Assembly (NCBI GenBank): GCA_039715185.1 | Contig: JBDLIA010000030.1 | Location: forward strand, 1 to 35,043 | Length of the DNA: 35,043 bases | Source: Gemmatimonadota bacterium | GTDB lineage: Bacteria > Gemmatimonadota > Gemmatimonadetes > Longimicrobiales > RSA9 | Direction of reading: 5' to 3' | Shown: piece by piece, positions 1 to 7,641 of the stretch | Numbering within the stretch: the first letter of the stretch is position 1 | How the letters are laid out: each line of letters opens with the position of its first letter | The notes under the pieces: generated by a model | The model's database searches: none | The model's input: only the letters and a program-made list of their open reading frames with translations | What the model was told of the DNA's origin: nothing | Position numbers and translations under genes: made by a program

Positions 1-1
1 C

Positions 2-217
2 TACGTCCGCTACCGCGGCGTACTGTGGATCCCGCCGGACACGCGCTCTCGCATGCAGGCGGGCGAGGCGGTGGGCGCCGCGGACTACTACTTCCGCGTT
101 ACGCCGGTCTTCGAGACCGCGGCCGGGGACTACGACTGGCTGAACCGCGTCGTGGCGGTGGGGATAGGCGAGTTCGACCGCGGAGAGGCGCGCTACAGCA
201 TGCACGAAATCGTGTAG
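2..217 (+). CDS. DUF3237 family protein, C-terminal part (5' end outside window)
   Basis: The first reading frame of the window is open from the edge to a TAG at 215-217 and gives 71 residues. The visible part has the DUF3237 C-terminal pattern: a YVRYRGV strand, a YFRVTPVFET strand, then YDWLNRVVAVGIGEF. DUF3237 proteins are about 150 residues and are predicted to form a small beta barrel of unknown biochemical role, so roughly half the protein is missing here because the window begins inside it. The gene converges on the minus-strand ABM gene with only 14 bp between the two stop codons. Family assignment is from remembered motif resemblance; no function should be inferred. Confidence 0.7.
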   Translation, partial: YVRYRGVLWIPPDTRSRMQAGEAVGAADYYFRVTPVFETAAGDYDWLNRVVAVGIGEFDRGEARYSMHEIV

Positions 218-231
218 CCCCGCCCGCCGTC

Positions 232-546
232 TCAGCCCACTCCGGCGGCCTCCGGGACGTCGAAGTGGGCGACCCGCCTGGGGGCGTCCAGGAGCCAGCG
301 GTCGTCCTCCGGGTAGTACACCGCGATGTCTGGGTTCTCGCCCGCGAACGCCCTGATCGCCTCCATGGAGTCCCACAGGGAGAGGACGCCCACCTCGGCT
401 TCGTCGCCCTCGATGCGTGTCAGCACCAGGGCCAGTCTGTTCCCGGGCACCGCGGCGATTCCGCGGATGCCGGTCTCCTCGACGTAGCGGACGTATTCGT
501 CCACCTCCGCCGCCTTGACTCTGCCCTTCCACCAGCGCGCTATCAT
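232..546 (-). CDS. Antibiotic biosynthesis monooxygenase (ABM/YgiN-like) domain protein
   Basis: This 104-residue protein begins with an IARWWKGRV strand and contains the pattern GIRGIAAVPGN, then LVLTRIEGDEAEVGVLSLWDSMEAIRAFAG, which is typical of small dimeric alpha+beta-barrel ABM-fold proteins. Members include small monooxygenases acting on quinone-like or polyketide substrates, but many are uncharacterised, so the reaction is unknown. Its ATG overlaps the TGA of the upstream transporter gene in an ATGA tetranucleotide at 543-546, which implies translational coupling and one transcript. The link to a transporter under a dedicated regulator suggests a shared response to a small molecule; that is inference. 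Confidence 0.8.
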   Translation of the reverse strand: MIARWWKGRVKAAEVDEYVRYVEETGIRGIAAVPGNRLALVLTRIEGDEAEVGVLSLWDSMEAIRAFAGENPDIAVYYPEDDRWLLDAPRRVAHFDVPEAAGVG

Positions 547-1484
547 ATTTCCTCCATCGTGAGCATGACGGCGCCGACCACAGCGGCCGTCGCCAGTACG
601 ATCCAGCCCGAGAACGCTCCGTCCCCGGCCGCCACGCCGAGCAGAACCGCGATGATGGGGTTCACGTACGCGTGGCTGCCGATTCTGGCCGGCGTGCTAT
701 GGTCGAGGAGCCAGATGTAGGCGGAAAAAGCCACCACGGATCCGAACAGGATCAGGTAGGTGAGCGCGGCCAGCGAGCGGCCGCTGACTGCCCGGGGATC
801 GAAGCCGCTCGGCTCCCCGACGGCGGCGGCGATCACGACGAGGACCGCCCCGGCCGCCAGCAGCTGCATGCCGGCCGACTGGGTGCGGGACTCCGGCAGG
901 GTGGGACTCCGCGCCCAGAACGAGCCCACGGACCATGAGATCGCCGCGAAGAGTATCGCCACCGCTCCCAGGGGATCGACGCCCGCGGCGCCGCCCCGCG
1001 GAATTGTCAGGAGCAGCACCCCCGATAGTCCGACACCGATCCCGAGCCACACCCGCCCCGCCGGCGCGGGGCCTCCGCGTCTTGCCCAATCGACCAGCAC
1101 CATCCACAGCGGGATCGTGGCTACGAGCAGCGCCGCCGGGCCCGACGGCACCCTCGTCTCCGCCCAGCTCAGGACCCCCTGTCCCACCACGAACAGCAGC
1201 GAGCCCACGCCGACGGCCGCCAGCCACGCGCGACCCGCCGGGCGTGAAGATCCGCGCCACCGTGACCACCCGTACAGGAGCCCCCCGGCTATCAGGCACC
1301 TGACGCCGGTCATCAGGTACGGCGGTATCGTCTCCACGCCGTAGCGGATCGCCAGGTAGGTCGAGCCCCAGATCAGGTAGATGGCGCCGAACGCCGCTAC
1401 GCTCCGTTCTGGGCCCACGGCTCGGGGCTCTGGAAGGCGCACCGCGGAAGGCGGCGCCGAAGGCAGACTCTGGCTGGGCATCAC
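543..1484 (-). CDS. EamA/DMT-superfamily transporter (RhaT/YedA-like)
   Basis: A 313-residue inner-membrane protein with about ten hydrophobic segments in two EamA repeats, roughly residues 30-160 and 170-312. The first carries the family motif YLIWGSTYLAIRYG and the second ends in YLILFGSVVAFSAYIWLL followed by ARIGSHAYVNPIIAVLLG. Members export amino acids or other small metabolites; the substrate here is unknown. Two adjacent starts are possible, GTG at 1484 or ATG at 1481. The promoter lies upstream within 1529-1557. The gene is divergent from a CGNR zinc-finger regulator and overlaps the downstream ABM gene by 4 bp. The divergent regulator with operator-like repeats over the promoter suggests local control, probably of efflux, by that regulator. 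Confidence 0.88.
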   Translation of the reverse strand: MMPSQSLPSAPPSAVRLPEPRAVGPERSVAAFGAIYLIWGSTYLAIRYGVETIPPYLMTGVRCLIAGGLLYGWSRWRGSSRPAGRAWLAAVGVGSLLFVVGQGVLSWAETRVPSGPAALLVATIPLWMVLVDWARRGGPAPAGRVWLGIGVGLSGVLLLTIPRGGAAGVDPLGAVAILFAAISWSVGSFWARSPTLPESRTQSAGMQLLAAGAVLVVIAAAVGEPSGFDPRAVSGRSLAALTYLILFGSVVAFSAYIWLLDHSTPARIGSHAYVNPIIAVLLGVAAGDGAFSGWIVLATAAVVGAVMLTMEEI

Positions 1485-1500
1485 GGCCGAGAGTTGAAGT

Positions 1501-1554
1501 AACCAGTAAAATCGTTTACACTGGTTCCATGATACAGTGGTGGTCGTAACCAGT
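1501..1554. promoter_or_regulatory. Operator-like array of AACCAGT half-sites in the divergent promoter region
   Basis: AACCAGT occurs at 1501-1507 and again at 1548-1554, and its inverse ACTGGTT at 1520-1526. The first and third elements form an imperfect 26-bp palindrome at 1501-1526 that covers the predicted transcription start of the transporter. The copy at 1548-1554 overlaps the -35 hexamer. A related direct repeat, TACACTGGT at 1517 and TACAGTGGT at 1533, lies 16 bp apart. A repressor bound here would block the eamA-type promoter and sit immediately ahead of the regulator's own start at 1568. The likely binder is the adjacent CGNR protein; this is inference. Confidence 0.55.
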
Positions 1555-1557
1555 CAA
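1529..1557 (-). promoter_or_regulatory. Sigma-70-like promoter for the EamA-ABM operon
   Basis: Read on the minus strand, TTGACT (plus positions 1552-1557) is followed after exactly 17 bp by TATCAT (plus positions 1529-1534). Each hexamer matches the consensus at five of six positions. Transcription would begin near 1522, giving a leader of about 40 nt before the transporter start. Confidence 0.7.
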
Positions 1558-1567
1558 TAGGCTATAG

Positions 1568-2203
1568 ATGGTTTCTTCTGAGTCTCCTCGAGGGATGCCC
1601 GAGACGATCGGCGGCCTGCAACTGGTGGCCGGGGAACCGGCGCTCGATTTCACCAACACGGTGTCGTGGCGGGGGGCCGAGCAGTGGGAAGACTGGTTGG
1701 AAGACTTCGGCGACCTGTTGTGGTGGGGCGTCCGGGCGGGGCTACTGGACCCGGGCGCGGTACGAGCCCGGCTGAAGCGCGTGACCGGCGTCGAAGAGGA
1801 GATCTTCCGCCGCGCGATCGCTCTCCGCGAAGCGATCCACGACGTGTTCGGTTCCCTGGCGCGACGATCGCCACCGAGTGACGCCGCGCTCACCCGCCTG
1901 AGCGAAGAGTGGACGCGGGCCCAGTCGCGTCGACGACTCGTGGTCGGGGAGGAGGGGTTCGGCTCCCGCATCGTCGCCGAGGAGGCCTCGGAGCTCCTCA
2001 TCTCCTCGCTCGCCGCGAACGCCGGTGACCTGCTGCTCAGCATGGAGCCCGCGCGCGTCAAGCTATGCGCCGGCCACGAATGCGGCTTCCTGTATGCGGA
2101 CACGAGCCGCAACCGGAGCCGGCGCTGGTGCGACATGGCCGACTGCGGCAACCGCGCGAAGGTGAGGCGATTTCGTGCGCGTAGCCGAGCCGATTCTGGC
2201 TGA
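1568..2203 (+). CDS. ABATE-domain CGNR zinc-finger transcriptional regulator
   Basis: A 211-residue protein. The N-terminal ABATE-type region (about residues 10-150) contains LVAGEPALDFTNTV, typical of this family's putative ligand-sensing domain. The C-terminal zinc finger carries C167, C172, C188 and C193, with the hallmark CGNR at 193-196 and a TSRNRSRRWCDMADCGNR core, followed by a basic tail suited to DNA contact. It is divergent from the EamA transporter, with operator-like repeats between them. The ATG follows within a few bases of a CTATAG sequence and there is no good ribosome-binding site, so the transcript may be leaderless or nearly so. The role as local regulator of the transporter operon is inferred from position. 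Confidence 0.87.
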   Translation: MVSSESPRGMPETIGGLQLVAGEPALDFTNTVSWRGAEQWEDWLEDFGDLLWWGVRAGLLDPGAVRARLKRVTGVEEEIFRRAIALREAIHDVFGSLARRSPPSDAALTRLSEEWTRAQSRRRLVVGEEGFGSRIVAEEASELLISSLAANAGDLLLSMEPARVKLCAGHECGFLYADTSRNRSRRWCDMADCGNRAKVRRFRARSRADSG

Positions 2204-2364
2204 GGCGACGCGCACTGACAGGTCCCGCTCCGTACCGCATCACACAATCTCGACAGATCTCTGACGCGCCGAAGATCGACCGAGTCCCCCCATCGGGTAC
2301 ATCGGATGCGAGGCAGGGCTACGACCCCAGGGCGACACCCGCCCCTCATCCTATCGGAGGTTTC

Positions 2365-2967
2365 ATGCGGGCCGAACTCCACGGCGTTTCCCCGCTCGCG
2401 GTAGCGGCGCTGCTCGCGAGCGCATCCTTGCAGGCGGCGCCACCCGCGGCCGCGCAGGACTTGGAGTCGCTCGCGCCGGCGCTCGCCTTCCTGGAACCCG
2501 AGGCGCGCGACGACGCCACCATCCTGCTGCCCGGGCCGGACGGAGACCGAGTGCTGCGGCAGGGCTCGGGGCTTCACATCTGCCTCGCCGACGAACCCGG
2601 AGACGACCGCCTCTCCGTCACGTGCTACCACCGGGCGCTCGACCCCCTATTGGCGCTGGAGCGGAGGCTTCGCCGAGACGGCCTGCGGGGCGATGAGTTC
2701 TCCGCGCGCGTGCAGGCCGAGATCGACGCCGGGCGGGTCAGCGTGCCCTCGGGCGCGTACCAGGTATCGGTGTCTGGAGACGACGCGCGGGCGACGGGCC
2801 AGCCGGCCGGCCTGACGGTCTACCACCTGGTGTACCTGCCCGGCGCCACGGCGAACGAGGTCGGGCTGAGTGCCGAACGGGAACCCGGTCTCCCCTACCT
2901 GCACCACGCCGGCCGATACGACGCGCACGTGATGTGGAGCGAGGCCGCGGCGAGCGCCAGCCATTGA
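2365..2967 (+). CDS. Exported protein of unknown function
   Basis: A 200-residue protein that I do not recognise. The N-terminus has a hydrophobic stretch (about residues 9-24) ending in an alanine-rich PPAAAQ cleavage-like site near residue 31, so it is probably secreted to the periplasm. The mature part has two cysteines (in LHICLADE and VTCYHRAL) that could pair, a charged helix in the middle and a C-terminal strand region around TVYHLVYLPG. A strong ribosome-binding site, GGAGG at 2356-2360, supports the ATG at 2365. The gene stands alone: about 160 bp separate it from the regulator gene upstream, and hairpins follow downstream. Confidence 0.6.
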   Translation: MRAELHGVSPLAVAALLASASLQAAPPAAAQDLESLAPALAFLEPEARDDATILLPGPDGDRVLRQGSGLHICLADEPGDDRLSVTCYHRALDPLLALERRLRRDGLRGDEFSARVQAEIDAGRVSVPSGAYQVSVSGDDARATGQPAGLTVYHLVYLPGATANEVGLSAEREPGLPYLHHAGRYDAHVMWSEAAASASH

Positions 2968-2982
2968 GCGTAGCCTCGACAA

Positions 2983-3000
2983 CGTCCGGCATCCCGGACG
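2983..3000. terminator. Small hairpin after the exported-protein gene
   Basis: CGTCCGG (2983-2989) and CCGGACG (2994-3000) form a perfect 7-bp stem with a CATC loop, 15 nt after the stop of the preceding gene. No run of T follows, only a pyrimidine-rich stretch, so efficiency as an intrinsic terminator is uncertain. Confidence 0.4.
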
Positions 3001-3055
3001 GAATGCCTGCCCTTCCCCTCGCCCCGGTCCGCTCGCCTGATTAGTCTTCGCGTGG

Positions 3056-3116
3056 CGCGCGGCCCCGCACGGGGTCGCGGGCCGCGCGTCCGGCGCAGGC
3101 GCCGGAGAGTGCTCTC
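3056..3116. other. Cluster of GC-rich hairpins upstream of the ricT-like gene
   Basis: Three inverted repeats lie back to back before the start at 3133. The largest is CGCGCGGCCC (3056-3065) with GGGCCGCGCG (3079-3088), a 10-bp stem. It is followed by CCGGC and GCCGG around 3090-3105 and by GAGA and TCTC at 3105-3116. They could act as a terminator for the upstream gene or as structure in the leader of the ricT-metG transcript. No recognisable riboswitch family was matched. Confidence 0.4.
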
Positions 3117-3132
3117 GAGATAACAGGCCGGC

Positions 3133-3987
3133 ATGGCCCGCATCATAGAAGTCAGTTTCAAGGGCAATCGGAGGGATTACTTCGCCTCCTCGCTGAGCGA
3201 AGTCACGCCCCGAGATTACGTCATAGTCGAGGCCGACCGGGGCGAGGACCTGGGGCGGGTCACGGCGACGGGGGCCATCGCCGAGCGGAAGTGCTCGGGC
3301 TGCAGTACGGGCTGCGCCGCTCCGGTCCCCGAGTTGCGAGTGCTACGTCTCGCTTCCACGGACGAGTTGGGCCGCTCGCGCACGCTGCGGGCGGATGAGG
3401 CGCGCGTTCGGAGCTTGACGCGCGACAAGGTCGAGCGCCACGGCCTCAAGATGAAGGTCACCGAGGCCGAATGGCAGTTCGACCGGAACAAGCTCACCAT
3501 CTACTTCACCGCGGAGCGACGGGTCGATTTCCGGGAGTTGGTCCGGGACCTCGCGCGCGCGTTCCGTACGCGCATTGAGCTCAAGCAGATCGGCGTGCGG
3601 GACGAGGCCGCGCTTTTGGGCGGCGTCGGCCGCTGCGGTCGCGAGCTTTGTTGCTCCACGTGGCTGCGCGAATTGAAGCCGGTAAGCTTGCAGCTCGCCA
3701 AGGACCAGCGTCTGTCGCTGAACCCAGCGCAGATCTCGGGGTGCTGCGGCCGCCTGATGTGCTGCCTCACCTACGAGCACGACGCCTACGTCGAGGCTCG
3801 CCGCCGCTTCCCACGGGAGGGCAAGACGCTGCGCACCTCGCGCGGCGAGGAGCGCGTGCTCAGCGTCGACATCTGGGGCGAGCGCATCCAGCTTCGAGCC
3901 GCGGACGGAACGCACCGGATCGCGACCCTGGAGGAACTCCGCGGAGACGTCGCGTCGACGGAGGACGGCGGGGCCCAAGGTTCATGA
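3133..3987 (+). CDS. ricT: PSP1/RicT-like regulatory iron-sulfur protein
   Basis: A 284-residue protein close in length to Bacillus subtilis YaaT/RicT. The N-terminal part has the family start ARIIEVSFKGNRRDYF and a cysteine cluster at C54, C57 and C61. The PSP1 region includes ARAFRTRIELKQIGVRDEAALLGGVG, followed by CGRELCC (C168, C173, C174) and CCGRLMCC (C204, C205, C210, C211). In Bacillus, RicT works with RicA and RicF as an Fe-S containing complex affecting RNase Y-dependent RNA processing. Whether that partnership exists in this diderm is unknown, as neither partner gene is in the window. Its TGA overlaps the metG ATG in an ATGA at 3984-3987, giving tight coupling. Confidence 0.88.
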   Translation: MARIIEVSFKGNRRDYFASSLSEVTPRDYVIVEADRGEDLGRVTATGAIAERKCSGCSTGCAAPVPELRVLRLASTDELGRSRTLRADEARVRSLTRDKVERHGLKMKVTEAEWQFDRNKLTIYFTAERRVDFRELVRDLARAFRTRIELKQIGVRDEAALLGGVGRCGRELCCSTWLRELKPVSLQLAKDQRLSLNPAQISGCCGRLMCCLTYEHDAYVEARRRFPREGKTLRTSRGEERVLSVDIWGERIQLRAADGTHRIATLEELRGDVASTEDGGAQGS

Positions 3988-5495
3988 GCCGAACCGGCAC
4001 CTACTACGTCACGACGGCGATCGACTACGCCAACGGCTTACCCCACCTCGGCCACGCGCTGGAGAAGATCGGCGCGGACGCCATCGCTCGCTATCACCGG
4101 CTCAAAGGCGAAGAAGTGCACTTCGTCATGGGCATGGACGAGCACGGCCAGAACATCATCCAGAGCGCGGAGCGCGCGGGGCTCGAACCTCAGGAATGGG
4201 TCGACCGGATAGCCGAGGCCTTCCGGGCCGCATGGGAGGCGCTCCTCATCAGCCACGACGACTTCATTCGCACCACCGAAGCCCGGCACCACCGCGCAGT
4301 TCAGGATGTGATCCGCCGCATCGACGCGGCCGGCGACCTGTACCGTGGCACGTACGAGGGCTGGTACTGCATCCGCTGCGAGGCCTTCAAGTCCGAGGAT
4401 GATCTGGAAGGCGAGGGCGATGGACTGCGGTGTCCGCTCCACCCGTCGCGGCAGATCCAGTGGACGGTCGAGGAGAACTGGTTCTTCCGCCTGTCGGCTT
4501 ACCGGGACCCGCTCCTGGCTCTCCTGGACGAGCGGCCGGAGTTCATCCAGCCCGAGATTCGGCGCAACGAAATCCGGCGAGTCCTCGAGGGCGGGCTACA
4601 GGATCTGTCCGTATCGCGCGCGATCTCATGGGGTGTCCCGTGGCCCGACAGCGAAGGCGAAACCGCCTACGTGTGGATCGATGCGCTGATCAATTACCTG
4701 GCCGCGACCGGCTATCCGGAGTCCGGATACGAGCGCTACTGGCCCGCGGACCTGCACGTCATCGGCAAGGACATCACCCGGTTCCACTGCGTCTACTGGC
4801 CCGCGTTCCTGATGAGCGCCCAGATCGCGCTTCCCAAAACCGTGTGGGCGCACGGATTCGTCGGCTACGGAGGGCGCCGACTGTCCAAGTCGGAAGGCGT
4901 GAGCTTCGACCTGGACGAGGCCATCGAACGCCACGGACCCGAAGCCCTTCGGTATTACCTGCTGCGTGAGGTCCCCTGGGACTCGGACGGAGACATCACT
5001 CGTGAGCGCTTCGACGAGCGCTACACCGCGGAGCTGGCCAACGACGTCGGCAACCTGGTCAACCGCGCGCTGTCGATGGTGGAGCGGTACCGGGCGGGTG
5101 TCGTCCCCGGCGCCGGACCGACAGAGTTGGACGAGCGCGCCGCCGAGCTGCTCGAAGATTACGTCGCGGCGATGGACGCGCACCTGCTCCACGAGGGCCT
5201 GCAGGCGGCGTTCGACCTGGCGTCCGCCGCCAACGGATTCGTCACCGCGCGGGAGCCGTGGGCGCTGGCCAAGGATACGGAACGCGCCGACGACCTGGAC
5301 GCGGTGCTTCGTTCGCTCGTGCACACACTCGCCACGCTGAGCACCATGCTCGCCCCGTACCTGCCCCTCAAGATGGCCTCCTTGGCGAATCGCCTCGGCT
5401 TGCCCGCCGTGCCGCTCGTTGGCGACCTGGGAAGGCTGGATCTGGCGGGCAAAAAGGTCGAGCGCGGTGACATTTTGTTTCCGCGGCCGGAGTGA
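3984..5495 (+). CDS. metG: Methionyl-tRNA synthetase
   Basis: This 503-residue cytosolic class I synthetase charges tRNA-Met with methionine. The start is set by MSRTGTYYVTTAIDYANGLPHLGH, with the HIGH-type signature HLGH at residues 21-24. The zinc knuckle has ligands C129 and C132 (CIRC) and C150 and H153 (CPLH), the C-C-C-H type known from Thermus thermophilus MetG. The KMSKS-type loop is RLSKS at 299-303, followed by the anticodon-binding helical domain from about residue 360. There is no C-terminal Trbp111-like tRNA-binding domain, so this is the short form. The ATG lies inside the end of the ricT-like gene (ATGA overlap), so translation is probably coupled. An in-frame extension upstream to 3648 is not needed. 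Confidence 0.96.
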   Translation: MSRTGTYYVTTAIDYANGLPHLGHALEKIGADAIARYHRLKGEEVHFVMGMDEHGQNIIQSAERAGLEPQEWVDRIAEAFRAAWEALLISHDDFIRTTEARHHRAVQDVIRRIDAAGDLYRGTYEGWYCIRCEAFKSEDDLEGEGDGLRCPLHPSRQIQWTVEENWFFRLSAYRDPLLALLDERPEFIQPEIRRNEIRRVLEGGLQDLSVSRAISWGVPWPDSEGETAYVWIDALINYLAATGYPESGYERYWPADLHVIGKDITRFHCVYWPAFLMSAQIALPKTVWAHGFVGYGGRRLSKSEGVSFDLDEAIERHGPEALRYYLLREVPWDSDGDITRERFDERYTAELANDVGNLVNRALSMVERYRAGVVPGAGPTELDERAAELLEDYVAAMDAHLLHEGLQAAFDLASAANGFVTAREPWALAKDTERADDLDAVLRSLVHTLATLSTMLAPYLPLKMASLANRLGLPAVPLVGDLGRLDLAGKKVERGDILFPRPE

Positions 5496-5572
5496 ACGCC
5501 GGGGTAGAAGGAACGCACGCAACGCCGCGCGGCACTTTGACATGCGCGAGTCTGACTGCCGTGGCCAGGAAC

Positions 5573-5601
5573 TTGACCTATCCAGACCGCACCAGTACAA
5601 T
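5573..5601 (+). promoter_or_regulatory. Near-consensus sigma-70 promoter for the M23 peptidase gene
   Basis: TTGACC at 5573-5578 is followed after 17 bp by TACAAT at 5596-5601, each five of six against consensus. Transcription would begin around 5608, leaving a leader of roughly 84 nt. That leader contains a small hairpin, CCGGGC and GCCCGG around 5645-5662, before the ATG at 5692. It uncouples the peptidase gene from metG. Confidence 0.75.
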
Positions 5602-5691
5602 CCGGGCGCTTTTCCACAGAGTAGCTCGCAGGTTTTCGCTGGTTCCGGGCGCTGAGGCCCGGGGCCGATTACACAGGCCAGGCGGACAGGT

Positions 5692-6630
5692 ATGTCGGCA
5701 CGACGCCACTGGACATTGATGATCGTGCCGGATGGAGACACGGAGGCGCGGCAGCTGCGCGTCTCACGCGGCTTCATTCGGCTGGTCCTGGGGGCGGCCG
5801 CCCTCGTCCTGGGCGTAATGGCCATGTTGTCGGCCGGGTTTCTCGTCAAGGAATCTCAGCGGTCCAAGGCGGTGCGCCTCGCCAGCGAAAACGCCCTCCT
5901 GGAAAACCAGATGGACCAGCTTCGGGGTCGCATGACGGAGCTGGAGGGTGAGCTCGGCGGCTTGTGGGGTCAGGACGAACAGTACCGGCTCCTGGCCGGG
6001 TTGGAGCCGCTCGATGAGGGCGTTCGCCGCGCCGGGATCGGCGGTCCGGGATCGGATCGTTCGTCCCCGGCCGACCTGGAGCGACTGAACCCGCGCATGG
6101 GTCGGCTGGCGCGCACCGCGAAGACCAACGTCTCGACGATGGTACGCAGGGCACAATTGCTCTCGTCCAGTTGGGACGAAGCGTCCAGGGCCCTGTCCGC
6201 CACGCATGAGCGCATGCGCGCGACCCCGTCGATCTTGCCCACGGATGGGCGCATCTCCAGCGTGTTCAGCCACAGTCGACTGCACCCCATTCTGGACGTC
6301 GCCCGCCCCCACAGGGGCGTGGACGTCACCGCGCCGATGGGGACGCCCATCATCTCCACCGCGGCGGGCCGGGTTACCTTCGTGGGCCGGCAGGGTGGCT
6401 ACGGCAACATGGTCGAAGTGGACCATGGCTACGGCGTTCGCACGCGTTACGCCCACGCCTCCAAGCTGCTCGTGCGCCGCGGCCAGAAGGTGGAGCGGGG
6501 CGAGACGATCGCCGAGGTGGGCAGCACCGGGTTGTCGGCTGCGCCGCACGTGCATTACGAGGTCTGGGTCAGCGGCCGGGCGATCGACCCGAGGCGCTAC
6601 ATCCTCGAACTCGATGTCCTGCCGGATTGA
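5692..6630 (+). CDS. M23 family metallopeptidase (LytM-type, membrane-anchored)
   Basis: A 312-residue envelope protein. A basic N-terminus is followed by one membrane segment at about residues 28-50, then a short coiled coil at about 58-92 (LASENALLENQMDQLRGRM), a linker, and a C-terminal M23 domain. The zinc and catalytic residues are all present: H207 and D211 in HRGVD and H286 and H288 in HVHYEVW, with GYGNMVEVDHGYGVRTRYAHASKL between them. It should therefore be an active peptidoglycan endopeptidase rather than a degenerate EnvC/NlpD-type activator, although substrate cleavage is inferred. It has its own promoter (5573-5601) and is followed by a strong hairpin at 6660-6691. Confidence 0.93.
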   Translation: MSARRHWTLMIVPDGDTEARQLRVSRGFIRLVLGAAALVLGVMAMLSAGFLVKESQRSKAVRLASENALLENQMDQLRGRMTELEGELGGLWGQDEQYRLLAGLEPLDEGVRRAGIGGPGSDRSSPADLERLNPRMGRLARTAKTNVSTMVRRAQLLSSSWDEASRALSATHERMRATPSILPTDGRISSVFSHSRLHPILDVARPHRGVDVTAPMGTPIISTAAGRVTFVGRQGGYGNMVEVDHGYGVRTRYAHASKLLVRRGQKVERGETIAEVGSTGLSAAPHVHYEVWVSGRAIDPRRYILELDVLPD

Positions 6631-6659
6631 GAATCCCGATACTTGAATATCGATGACCG

Positions 6660-6691
6660 CCGCCTCGTTGCTTGAAAACGCAACGAGGCGG
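6660..6691. terminator. Strong hairpin terminator after the M23 gene
   Basis: CCGCCTCGTTGC (6660-6671) and GCAACGAGGCGG (6680-6691) form a perfect 12-bp stem with an 8-nt loop, 29 nt after the stop codon. A short T-containing tail (TTCTAGCTT) follows. It lies between two plus-strand genes and should stop read-through into the lipoprotein gene. Confidence 0.75.
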
Positions 6692-6763
6692 TTCTAGCTT
6701 CCACAGCTTGCGACGCGCACTGCCACGAACAGCGCCTCTTCAGGATCGGAGAGAGCCCGAAAA

Positions 6764-7513
6764 ATGAAGCGAACAACTCTTGGAGTCCTCCTGCTGGCCA
6801 CGGCCTGCGGGAGCACGGAGTTCTCCGTCGACGCTCGTCTCGCGAACGCGGACGGCGAACCGACCGCCATCGGCAACCTGGAAATCCAGCTGCTCCCCTA
6901 CGACCGCGACGCCATCTTCGCGGAGTTCGAGGCCATGGCTTCGGCCCCGGAGCCGGCGGTGCCGGATTCGGTCTTGCGGCTGCAGCAGGCCATGGCGTCG
7001 GCGCAGGACGAGTGGCAGCAGGCCGAATCCCGCTGGAACATCGTGCGGGACAGTCTTAAGACGCTTTCGGAACGCCTCGCCAACATGAACCGTACCTCGG
7101 GAGAGTATCGCGTCGCCTTCAATGCGTTCGGTGATTTGGAGGGTCAGGAGCAACGCCTGGATCGGCAGTCCAAGCAGGCGTTCGACCGCTTCTCGGATCT
7201 CCAGACACAGGTTACAGCCGCCACCGACGAGATTCGGGTGCGACGCGCGCAGTGGGCCGACGAAGCGTTCGTTGGCGTCGATTCGGCGATCGGCGTAGCG
7301 CTCGAACAGGCCGGGCGCGAGGAGATGTACGATACCACGACCGCGACCGGGGCGGTGATGTTCGTTCCGGCGGCGGGCAGTTGGTGGGTGCACGCTCGCC
7401 ACGAGTTGCCGTTCGAGGAGCTTTACTGGAACGTTCCCGCCGAGGTTGCCGGCGGCGATTCGTCGGGCGTGGTACTGAATCGCGACAACGCGCAGGTACG
7501 GCCCAAGCTGTAA
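6764..7513 (+). CDS. Coiled-coil lipoprotein of unknown function
   Basis: A 249-residue protein with a short lipoprotein signal: MKRTTLGVLLLATAC, in which C15 fits a lipobox (LATAC), so it should be lipid-anchored in the envelope. The segment FSVDARLANADGEPTAIGNLEIQLLPYDRD suggests a small beta domain carrying a modification-like or carbohydrate-binding-like fold. Residues of about 70-165 are rich in Q, E, R and A with heptad-like spacing, indicating a long coiled coil. A C-terminal strand-rich segment (about 180-245) follows. A purine-rich GGAGAGAG ribosome-binding site precedes the ATG. I do not recognise the family. The gene is bounded by hairpin terminators on both sides, so it is probably monocistronic. 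Confidence 0.68.
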   Translation: MKRTTLGVLLLATACGSTEFSVDARLANADGEPTAIGNLEIQLLPYDRDAIFAEFEAMASAPEPAVPDSVLRLQQAMASAQDEWQQAESRWNIVRDSLKTLSERLANMNRTSGEYRVAFNAFGDLEGQEQRLDRQSKQAFDRFSDLQTQVTAATDEIRVRRAQWADEAFVGVDSAIGVALEQAGREEMYDTTTATGAVMFVPAAGSWWVHARHELPFEELYWNVPAEVAGGDSSGVVLNRDNAQVRPKL

Positions 7514-7571
7514 CGACGCCTCCCAGCCGCGCCGCGCCGAGGTCTACTCCGGCGCGGCCGACTCGGCCGGC

Positions 7572-7604
7572 ACGGGCCGTGCGTTCCGTCGACGCACGGC
7601 CCGT
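7572..7604 (+). terminator. Intrinsic terminator-like hairpin after the lipoprotein gene
   Basis: ACGGGCCGTGCG (7572-7583) and CGCACGGCCCGT (7593-7604) form a perfect 12-bp stem with a 9-nt loop, followed by the T-rich TCGTTTCTCTC. It separates the lipoprotein gene from the fadJ-like gene. Confidence 0.75.
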
Positions 7605-7641
7605 TCGTTTCTCTCGTAGGCCTTGTACCTCGACTTCGAAC

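Noticed and set aside
3133-3983. Extension of metG upstream to an in-frame start at 3648
   Set aside because: The added residues are the out-of-frame reading of the ricT-like gene and contain no synthetase sequence; the HIGH region begins right after ATG 3984.
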